Below, one piece after another: positions 1 through 5,061 of a DNA stretch of 5,061 nucleotides. Origin of the DNA: Thiotrichaceae bacterium (GTDB taxonomy: Bacteria > Pseudomonadota > Gammaproteobacteria > Thiotrichales > Thiotrichaceae); assembly GCA_027024625.1 (NCBI GenBank), contig JALVRY010000241.1, forward strand, positions 1 through 5,061. Direction: 5' to 3'. Under the pieces are notes generated by a model that made no database searches, was not told the DNA's origin, and worked only from the letters and a program-made list of their open reading frames with translations. The first letter of the stretch is position 1, and each line of letters begins with the position of its first letter. Made by a program: the position numbers and the translations under genes.

Positions 1-1
1 A

Positions 2-193
2 GGAACCTCTGATCAAGTCATGAGCGGTTTTCTCGATGCTAAAATCGCCCAGTTTTTGCCTAAAAATCTCACTAATAGAATGACTATTAGTTTAATTTTT
101 AAACAAAAAATGAACGATTTTATCTATCGAGAAATTCCGCCCGACTTAATCAGGTTCCTTAAGAAATTAGTACTCAAAATGAAGAAATGTTAG
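2..193 (+). CDS. 3' end of an unrecognised gene (5' truncated by window edge, possibly frameshifted)
   Basis: A reading frame is open from the window edge to TAG at 191-193, giving about 63 residues. I do not recognise the family. The visible part is basic and mixed hydrophobic, with segments such as FLDAKIAQFLPKNL and FIYREIPPDLIRFL, and it looks like the helical C-terminus of a soluble protein. There is an internal ATG at 20-22, but no good ribosome binding site precedes it and the frame is open upstream, so I treat the gene as entering from outside. The last nine residues (LVLKMKKC) look less natural than the -1 frame, which is open from 163 to a TAA at 265-267 and reads ISTQNEEMLETLYSVFIQEL followed by about 14 more residues. 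One missing A in the A-run at 164-166 would join the two frames and place the stop 2 nt before the next gene. Function is unknown. It is co-directional with the downstream genes and probably in the same operon. Confidence 0.5.
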   Translation, partial: GTSDQVMSGFLDAKIAQFLPKNLTNRMTISLIFKQKMNDFIYREIPPDLIRFLKKLVLKMKKC

Positions 194-269
194 AGACCCT
201 CTATTCAGTCTTTATACAAGAATTATCACTTACACTAAGCTTCCACAAAACAATAATTTATCGATAATA

Positions 270-1172
270 ATGGAAATAAGCCTGCCTTTATCTTCTACCT
301 TTTCATGGCGTTATCATTGCTTACTCCCTTTGTTATCTCGTACTCCACCCCGTATTGCCTACCAAGGTGCTAAATGGCAGTCTCGATTTTTTGCTAGACG
401 AAAACAAGAAGAAGCCATTTTAATCAAGCAACAAATGCGTATCGTATTTCCTGATCGGACTGAGCAGCAGCTAGAGAGCTATTTAGCAGACTATTTTTGC
501 ATGGTAGAACGCGAGGCCTTGGATACGTTTTATCTAAACCGCCCTGCTGCTAATCAGCTCATTCAGTTAGAAAACTTTGAAGCAATTATTGAAGCAAAAA
601 AGAATAATCAACGGGTTATTTTAACAGGTGGTCATTATGGTCGCTTTTGGATGGCAGGTGTTGGGATGCGAGCAGCTGGCTTGTCAACAGGGACAATTAC
701 GCGTGATGGAGCAGATAGCAATAATCACGGTTTGCACCCTGCTGAATATCAATATCGTCTAAAAAAACTTCGAGCATTGCAGACAGCCTTAGATGGCCCC
801 TTTCTTGTTGAAGGTAATGATTTACGCTCATTATATTCCACTTTAGATGAACACCTTATCACCTTGATTTTTGACGTTCCTTATCCAGAAAAACATATTG
901 GTTCAGTTGTTGTTCCGTTTCTCGGTCGTACTATCAAAGTTCCTACAGGCATATATCGGATTGCAAAAAAAACCGACGCACGGGTTGCACCTTTTTATAT
1001 GCAGGAACAAAAAGATGGTAAACTCATCGCACAATACGAAAAATTATTAGATGTTGCTAAGTACACAGAGATGGAATTCATGTGTTTATTAGCAAAACAG
1101 TTAGAACAACGAATTATGCAACGACCAGGACACTGGTGGCTTTGGGAGGCCTTACCCATCTTACAGGGGTAG
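270..1172 (+). CDS. LpxL/HtrB-family (LPLAT) acyltransferase, atypical active-site motif
   Basis: This 300-residue protein matches the Lip_A_acyltrans (LpxL/LpxM) family in length and motif order. Members transfer an acyl chain from ACP or CoA to lipid A or another glycolipid at the inner face of the cytoplasmic membrane. Visible landmarks are the strand and histidine VILTGGHYGRF (residues 116-126), a DLRSLYSTL segment (184-192), LIFDVPYP (199-206) at the place of the family's D-containing strand, VVVPFLGRTIKVPTG (213-227), IAKKTDARVAPFY (231-243) and the C-terminal RPGHWWLWEALP (285-296). The usual HX4D/E pair is incomplete: His122 is present but the residue five further on is Trp127. I see no clear N-terminal membrane helix, which many LpxL proteins have, so attachment may be peripheral. 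The start ATG is the only usual start codon in the frame after the upstream stop at 180-182. No clear Shine-Dalgarno precedes it, which fits coupling to the upstream gene. The substrate cannot be read from sequence. Because it lies among glycan genes, it may acylate a polysaccharide lipid anchor rather than lipid A. Confidence 0.82.
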   Translation: MEISLPLSSTFSWRYHCLLPLLSRTPPRIAYQGAKWQSRFFARRKQEEAILIKQQMRIVFPDRTEQQLESYLADYFCMVEREALDTFYLNRPAANQLIQLENFEAIIEAKKNNQRVILTGGHYGRFWMAGVGMRAAGLSTGTITRDGADSNNHGLHPAEYQYRLKKLRALQTALDGPFLVEGNDLRSLYSTLDEHLITLIFDVPYPEKHIGSVVVPFLGRTIKVPTGIYRIAKKTDARVAPFYMQEQKDGKLIAQYEKLLDVAKYTEMEFMCLLAKQLEQRIMQRPGHWWLWEALPILQG

Positions 1173-1189
1173 CGATTGCTGACATTTTT

Positions 1190-1194
1190 GGGGA
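1190..1194 (+). promoter_or_regulatory. Ribosome binding site deciding the methyltransferase start
   Basis: GGGGA lies 7 nt before the ATG at 1202. It supports that start over an in-frame ATG at 1082, which would lie 91 nt inside the acyltransferase gene. Confidence 0.6.
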
Positions 1195-1201
1195 TATAAT
1201 A

Positions 1202-2041
1202 ATGAGCTATCAAGTTGCCATTGATCTGAGCAATGAGAATAATTCACACACGCAGATTATCAATAAAATTCCACAATACGCCAATGTACTTGAGTTAGGT
1301 TGTGCTCATGGCGATATGTCTCGTATCTTAAAACAAAATCAGCAGGCAAGAGTTATTGGCATTGAGAAAGATGCCATTGCCGCACAAGACGCTGAAAATA
1401 TTTGTGATTATGTATTTGTTGAAGATTTAGATGATCCCCACAGCTTAGATGCTTTGCAATTTGAAAAGTTTGATGTGATCACACTGGTTGATGTGCTTGA
1501 GCACTTGAATGATCCTAAAGCAGCATTGGAACGCCTAAAACCCTTATTATTAGAGGAAGGTCGTTTATTACTCTCTGTACCAAATATTGCTCATGCTTCT
1601 GTCAGATTAGAACTACTCTGTGGTTCTTTCGAATACGAAGATACCGGTATCTTAGACCGTACACATGAACATTTTTACACAAACGAAAGTATCCAAGTAT
1701 TACTGCGAGAAGCAGGTTACACCATACATGAGATGGATTACACATGGCATGATGTTCCCGATACGGTTATCGAAAAATATCTTAACAAAGTTGGTTTAGA
1801 TATTACCGATACTGCATTGGATTATTTCCACTCTAACGAATGTGCTGCTTACCAATTTATCATCTCCGCCAGTCCTTGCAATGTAGAAACAGAACAATTA
1901 CCTGTTATTCGCAAGCTTAAACCTATGGACGATTCATGGGGAACATGGGAAAAGCTACACACCCTACTCCAAGAACAAAATAGAGAATTAGAACAACTAA
2001 GAAAGCAATTACAAAAACAAGAAGATGTTACATTAACCTGA
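1202..2041 (+). CDS. Class I SAM-dependent methyltransferase with C-terminal coiled coil
   Basis: The protein has 279 residues from the chosen start. Residues about 26-180 form a Rossmann-type SAM-dependent methyltransferase. Motif I is VLELGCAHG (29-37, E31-x-G33-xxx-G37). The acidic residue at the end of strand 2 is Glu55 in VIGIEKD, and the later core reads DVITLVDVLEHLNDP (91-105). After the glycine turn comes LLLSVPNIAH (122-131), then YEDTGILDRTHEHFY (145-159), a segment I associate with methyltransferases of glycan clusters. Residues 180-240 are an accessory region. From Trp246 to the end the chain becomes Gln/Glu/Leu-rich with a heptad pattern at L252, L256, L263, L266 and L270, a short coiled coil. 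The likely role is O-methylation of a sugar in a growing glycan, or of a lipid-linked intermediate, in the cytosol at the membrane; the acceptor cannot be read from sequence. The gene begins 29 nt after the acyltransferase stop. ATG 1202 is preferred for its RBS and because the domain starts normally after it. The tail may dock to the longer helical tail of the next protein. Confidence 0.85.
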   Translation: MSYQVAIDLSNENNSHTQIINKIPQYANVLELGCAHGDMSRILKQNQQARVIGIEKDAIAAQDAENICDYVFVEDLDDPHSLDALQFEKFDVITLVDVLEHLNDPKAALERLKPLLLEEGRLLLSVPNIAHASVRLELLCGSFEYEDTGILDRTHEHFYTNESIQVLLREAGYTIHEMDYTWHDVPDTVIEKYLNKVGLDITDTALDYFHSNECAAYQFIISASPCNVETEQLPVIRKLKPMDDSWGTWEKLHTLLQEQNRELEQLRKQLQKQEDVTLT

Positions 2042-2105
2042 ATCCCTGAATTCGCCACTAAATACAAAATAAACTATTGTTTTACAAATAATTATAATAA
2101 TAAAT

Positions 2106-3419
2106 ATGCCTGTAATTAGCGTCATTATCCCATCTTACAATCATGCTCTGTATATTGAAGAGGCAATTTTGTCTGTCCTTAAACAAAGCTTTCAGGATTT
2201 TGAGTTAATTATTATTGATGATGCATCGCAAGATAACTCATGGATAAAAATCCAAACAATTGATGATTCTCGTATTCATACCGTCCTACACGCACAGAAT
2301 AAAGGCGCAAGTAAAACCATCAATGAGGGATTAGCCTTAGCTAAAGGTGACTATTTAACCATCCTAAACTCTGACGATAGCTATCACCCCAAACGCTTAG
2401 AAAAGCTACTCGCACTGAACAAAGATTTTATTGCTAGCGATTTAAACTTATGGGATGAGCATTCACAACCAAATGAAGCAAATGAAGTAGACTGGGTTCA
2501 CTGGTTTGAGAATCTAAAACAGCAATACTCAAATACAGAAGATTTTTTAGCGACACTGCTAAAAGGCAACTTTCTAATCACCACATCAAACTTTTTCTTT
2601 AGTCGAAAATTATACCAAAAATTAAATGGATTTAAGGATTTACGCTATGTTCATGATTATGAATTTGCCATTAGGGCATTATTTTCAGATTTTTCGGTGG
2701 CATATTGCCAAGAAAAGCTCCTTAACTACCGATTACACAACAACAACACAATCCGCGAAGCACCGCTTAAAGCGATCCAAGAAAACGTAGCCTTATTACT
2801 GTCTTTACCCAAGCAATTTACGAATAAGTTTACACAGCACCCAGCCTATCTCATTAGTCTCGTTCAGCATATTCAAGAGCTGTATCAATACACAAACGAG
2901 GAATGGGCAACAAAACTACATCATAAATTAGTAAATAAAGAAGAGGAGCTATTTAAATTAATCCACGATAGAGACACTTGGGTTGAAGAACGTAACCACT
3001 GGATCAGCGAAAGAGACCAGCAAATACAAAAACAAACCAAGCTACTCACAGAGCACTCCAACTGGCTACAAGAACGTGACCAAAACATTGCTCAACTCAA
3101 CAAAAAAATAGCAGAAGATACAGAAAAGTTGCTCAATATATCGAGGCAGTTGGAAACGCAAAAAGCATTATCTGATCAACAAACAACATGGATTACAGAC
3201 CGTGATCAGTGGATTAAGGAAAGAGACGTTCTAATTGAAAAACAACAAAGCTGGATAGCCGACCGTGATACTTGGATAGCAGAACGCGATCAAATCATCC
3301 AAGCACTCAATAATGAAATTATAGCCCTACGAACTAGCCGCAGCTTTCGTTTAGGTCAGAAACTAGCCACTCTACTTCATCCTCTAAAAAGAATAATAAA
3401 AGGAGGAAACTATGCCTAA
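2106..3419 (+). CDS. Family 2 glycosyltransferase with long heptad-repeat tail
   Basis: The protein has 437 residues. Residues 1-about 215 are a GT-A family 2 glycosyltransferase. It starts canonically with MPVISVIIPSYNHALYIEEA, has the nucleotide-binding LIIIDDAS (34-41), the metal-binding DxD-like NSDD (88-91) and a likely catalytic acid region YVHDYEF (181-187, D184/E186), and closes with NYRLHNNNT (207-215). Such enzymes transfer a sugar from a nucleotide donor to a glycan or lipid-linked acceptor in the cytosol; donor and acceptor cannot be read here. Residues 216-274 are a helical linker. Residues 275-407 are 19 uninterrupted heptads, many of the form RDxWIxE. Residues 408-432 (LRTSRSFRLG, then LATLLHPLKRIIK) form a basic amphipathic tail, similar to C-terminal tails of O-antigen and capsule enzymes thought to touch the membrane. 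There are no transmembrane helices. The gap to the methyltransferase is 64 nt and AT-rich, without a clear Shine-Dalgarno sequence. The stop overlaps the next start. Confidence 0.9.
   Translation: MPVISVIIPSYNHALYIEEAILSVLKQSFQDFELIIIDDASQDNSWIKIQTIDDSRIHTVLHAQNKGASKTINEGLALAKGDYLTILNSDDSYHPKRLEKLLALNKDFIASDLNLWDEHSQPNEANEVDWVHWFENLKQQYSNTEDFLATLLKGNFLITTSNFFFSRKLYQKLNGFKDLRYVHDYEFAIRALFSDFSVAYCQEKLLNYRLHNNNTIREAPLKAIQENVALLLSLPKQFTNKFTQHPAYLISLVQHIQELYQYTNEEWATKLHHKLVNKEEELFKLIHDRDTWVEERNHWISERDQQIQKQTKLLTEHSNWLQERDQNIAQLNKKIAEDTEKLLNISRQLETQKALSDQQTTWITDRDQWIKERDVLIEKQQSWIADRDTWIAERDQIIQALNNEIIALRTSRSFRLGQKLATLLHPLKRIIKGGNYA
2970..3326 (+). repeat. Coding heptad repeat, 17 units, RDxWIxE consensus
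   Basis: This stretch encodes residues 289-407 of the glycosyltransferase, exactly 17 heptads with no skip or stutter. Unit position 4 is Trp at 292, 299, 320, 362, 369, 383 and 390. Position 5 is aliphatic (V/I/L) in 16 of 17 units, Ser356 being the exception. Positions 1, 2 and 7 are mostly R, D/N/S/T and E/D/Q. Two more heptads in the same register (residues 275-288) precede it. If it is a continuous helix it would extend about 180 Å. Confidence 0.85.
3180..3305 (+). repeat. Tandem pair of 21-residue units inside the heptad tail
   Basis: Residues 359-379 (3180-3242) and 380-400 (3243-3305) align without gaps as three heptads each: QTTWITD/RDQWIKE/RDVLIEK and QQSWIAD/RDTWIAE/RDQIIQA. At DNA level they share gaccgtgat at 3198-3206 and 3261-3269 and aligned tgg codons, but are otherwise diverged. 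This suggests an older internal duplication rather than a recent slippage event. Confidence 0.6.
3401..3406 (+). promoter_or_regulatory. Strong Shine-Dalgarno for the HAD-domain gene
   Basis: AGGAGG lies 5 nt before the ATG at 3412, within the last codons of the glycosyltransferase gene. It is the only near-perfect Shine-Dalgarno sequence among the starts in this window and fixes the downstream start. Confidence 0.85.
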
Positions 3420-5061
3420 AAATATTGCAGTTAAAAGTATCTCCGAATTTAAGCACTATTTGCAGAATAATATTAAAGATGTTCAGTGCATTTCTTTCGA
3501 TATATTCGATACCTTATTAGCTCGCTGTATTGAACCGCCTGAAGAAATCCAACTTGCAGTATCACGTATGTTAGCCAAACATCTTGATAGCCAATGGACA
3601 GCAGATGAGCTTTTATCTTTACGCAAGCAAGCAGATCAAGCTTTGCGTCAACAAGCCATTGAGCAAGGCTTTGACCATGAGTGTCATTTTATCGATTTAT
3701 GTGATGCGTGGGCATACAAAATACACAATAAAACAGACAAACAACTTGCTGAAAAAATACGAACATTTGAATTTGAACTAGAAAATATAGCTCTCTATGT
3801 AAAGCCTGATGTGATTGATCTATTGCACCGATTAAAAGAGCTACCAATCAAACTCATTGCCATCTCTGATATGTATTTAGATGGTGAATTTATCCGCAAT
3901 ATTTTGCGAGAGAAAAACCTACTCGATTATTTTGATGCAATTTATGTTTCCTCCGAGAGTAAATTGGGCAAATATACAGGTCGCTTGTATCAATATATTC
4001 AGCAAAAACAAGCTATTGATGTAAAGCACTGGGTACACATCGGCGACAACCCTGTCTCAGATCGCCGCGAAGCTTGCAAGGTAGGCTTGCAAGGAGTTTG
4101 GCTCTATGAAAAAAATGAGTTAAAACGTCGCAAACAACAAGCTCTATCGACGCAAATGGCAAAAAAAGGAGGCTCATGGAAGGGACGGTTTTTCTATGAA
4201 ACCATTGCCCAACGCTTTGCTCATCAAACACAGAAAGCCAGCTTCTTTTATCAATATGGATTAACTGTTCTGGGTGCTTCCTTTAGTGTCTTTAATCATG
4301 GTTTACTTGAACGCTTAGAAAAAAATCCCGTTGATAAAGTTTTCTTTTTAGCTCGCGATGGCTATTTATTTCATCAATTATTTAAAGCCTCTTCCACGCA
4401 ACAATCTGAATATATTTACATGTCTCGCCGTGTTATTACCGCCGCAGCAATGGCAGAAGGATTAACACATGAACAAGCAACGGTGGCATTTTATAACCCA
4501 AAACAACAAGGCTTACACTCTGTTTTTAAAGTCTATGATTTACCTGCTGACCGCCTAGAAGGCTTAGCCAAACAACACGGCTTTAGCGATATTAAACAAG
4601 CCATCCATGACTGGAATGACAAGCGTTTATTAAATTTCCTCGCGGACAATACTGTGCAAAAAATAATCCGTGAACAAGGGAATAAATCACGCGAGCTATT
4701 AGAGAAATATTTAGAACAAATCGAATTTTTTGATTGCAAAACAACCGCTTTTGTTGATATAGGATGGAATGGCACAATCCAAAAATTCTTAAAACAAGCA
4801 TTTGGTTATCGTAAAGATTTTCCTATTTTGTATGGCTACTACTTTGCCTTTGTTCCCAAGCTATACACTGACTTTGGAAAAGATAATTATTGCGAAGGTA
4901 TCATCCACGATTCCCGTCGTGATAACGCCTGCGAACGTATCCCTGCCGAAGTAGAAGAAATCTTCGAGCAAGCGGCTAGATCAACCGAAGGTACTACCCT
5001 TGCCTATCAATGGCAAGGTAAACAAGTTGTACCTGTACTCAAAGATGACTCAGCCAAAGAT
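3412..5061 (+). CDS. HAD-superfamily hydrolase fused to polysaccharide-locus C-terminal domain (3' truncated by window edge)
   Basis: A frame is open for 550 codons from ATG 3412 to the last base, so the C-terminus is missing. It overlaps the glycosyltransferase stop by 8 nt, indicating translational coupling. Residues about 24-232 are a HAD domain: motif I SFDIFDTLL (28-36, nucleophile Asp30), a helical C1-type cap (about 37-143), motif II IAISDMY with Ser152, motif III Lys187 (or Lys184) in SKLGKYTGRLY, and motif IV HIGDNPVSD (209-217). Residue +2 from the nucleophile is Phe32, with Asp at +3, unlike classical DxD phosphatases. Residues about 275-550 form a second domain with FFLARDGYLFHQLF (311-324), YMSRRV (336-341) and FVDIGWNGT (447-455). 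This arrangement resembles the predicted HAD hydrolases of COG5610, which I recall from capsule and LPS loci, often fused to or beside glycosyltransferases. No signal peptide or membrane helix is visible, so it is probably cytosolic. The substrate is unknown; a phosphosugar or lipid-linked phosphate is a guess. Confidence 0.82.
   Translation, partial: MPKNIAVKSISEFKHYLQNNIKDVQCISFDIFDTLLARCIEPPEEIQLAVSRMLAKHLDSQWTADELLSLRKQADQALRQQAIEQGFDHECHFIDLCDAWAYKIHNKTDKQLAEKIRTFEFELENIALYVKPDVIDLLHRLKELPIKLIAISDMYLDGEFIRNILREKNLLDYFDAIYVSSESKLGKYTGRLYQYIQQKQAIDVKHWVHIGDNPVSDRREACKVGLQGVWLYEKNELKRRKQQALSTQMAKKGGSWKGRFFYETIAQRFAHQTQKASFFYQYGLTVLGASFSVFNHGLLERLEKNPVDKVFFLARDGYLFHQLFKASSTQQSEYIYMSRRVITAAAMAEGLTHEQATVAFYNPKQQGLHSVFKVYDLPADRLEGLAKQHGFSDIKQAIHDWNDKRLLNFLADNTVQKIIREQGNKSRELLEKYLEQIEFFDCKTTAFVDIGWNGTIQKFLKQAFGYRKDFPILYGYYFAFVPKLYTDFGKDNYCEGIIHDSRRDNACERIPAEVEEIFEQAARSTEGTTLAYQWQGKQVVPVLKDDSAKD

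Noticed and set aside
1082..1201. N-terminal extension of the methyltransferase from ATG 1082
   Set aside because: It lies mostly inside the acyltransferase gene in another frame, encodes no recognisable domain part, and ATG 1202 has a well-placed GGGGA.
2077..2098. Promoter in the gap before the glycosyltransferase (TTGTTT and TATAAT)
   Set aside because: The spacing between the two hexamers is only about 10 nt, and the start of transcription would fall at the ATG. The AT-rich context makes TATAAT likely by chance.
3584..3781. 65-residue + strand ORF inside the HAD gene
   Set aside because: It lies wholly within the strongly supported HAD domain in a different frame, with no recognisable motif.
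4072..4094. Direct repeat gcttgcaagg (4072-4081 and 4085-4094), each copy containing the palindrome cttgcaag
   Set aside because: It sits in conserved HAD coding sequence just after motif IV, and the encoded residues (ACKVGLQG) fit the family, so it is most likely coincidental.
4013..4231. Minus-strand ORF opposite HAD motif IV
   Set aside because: Shadow of the conserved GDNPVSD region on the + strand, with no start signal or family resemblance.
4533..4801. Two minus-strand ORFs opposite the HAD gene
   Set aside because: They are antisense shadows of a coding region with clear conserved motifs, and have low-complexity Ser/Cys/Phe-rich translations.
1..5061. CRISPR array, tRNA, rRNA, insertion sequence or DNA uptake words
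   Set aside because: I saw no regularly spaced repeats, cloverleaf-like sequence, transposase motif, inverted terminal repeats, or exact GCCGTCTGAA, AAGTGCGGT or ACAAGCGGT words. The closest is gcaagcggct near 4970, which does not match.

Overview
The window looks like the interior of a surface-polysaccharide or glycolipid biosynthesis operon from a low-GC (roughly 38-40% by eye) Gram-negative bacterium. An LpxL-family acyltransferase implies a lipid A-type or related glycolipid pathway, which points to Proteobacteria. I could not place the genus, and I saw no Neisseria-type or Pasteurellaceae-type DNA uptake words that would narrow it down.

Layout, all on the + strand. (1) Bases 2-193 hold the 3' end of an unrecognised gene. 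It may be frameshifted, because the -1 frame stays open from 163 to a stop at 267, just before the next start. (2) Bases 270-1172 encode a full-length LpxL/HtrB-like acyltransferase that lacks the acidic residue of the usual HX4D/E motif. (3) Bases 1202-2041 encode a class I SAM-dependent methyltransferase with a short C-terminal coiled coil. (4) Bases 2106-3419 encode a family 2 glycosyltransferase with a 17-19 heptad helical tail, in which seven tryptophans share one heptad position, followed by a basic amphipathic C-terminus. (5) From 3412 to the window edge runs an incomplete protein that joins a HAD-superfamily domain to a large C-terminal domain typical of polysaccharide loci. Its start overlaps the glycosyltransferase stop by 8 nt behind a strong Shine-Dalgarno sequence.

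The genes are co-directional with gaps of 29 nt, 64 nt and -8 nt, and no convincing terminator or internal promoter is visible, so one transcript is likely. The combination of acyltransferase, methyltransferase, glycosyltransferase and HAD hydrolase suggests assembly and modification of a lipid-linked surface glycan. The most unusual element is the regular helical stalk on the glycosyltransferase, next to a methyltransferase that also ends in a coiled coil. This recalls the coiled-coil length-control and scaffolding logic of O-antigen enzymes such as WbdD/WbdA, but that link is inference here.
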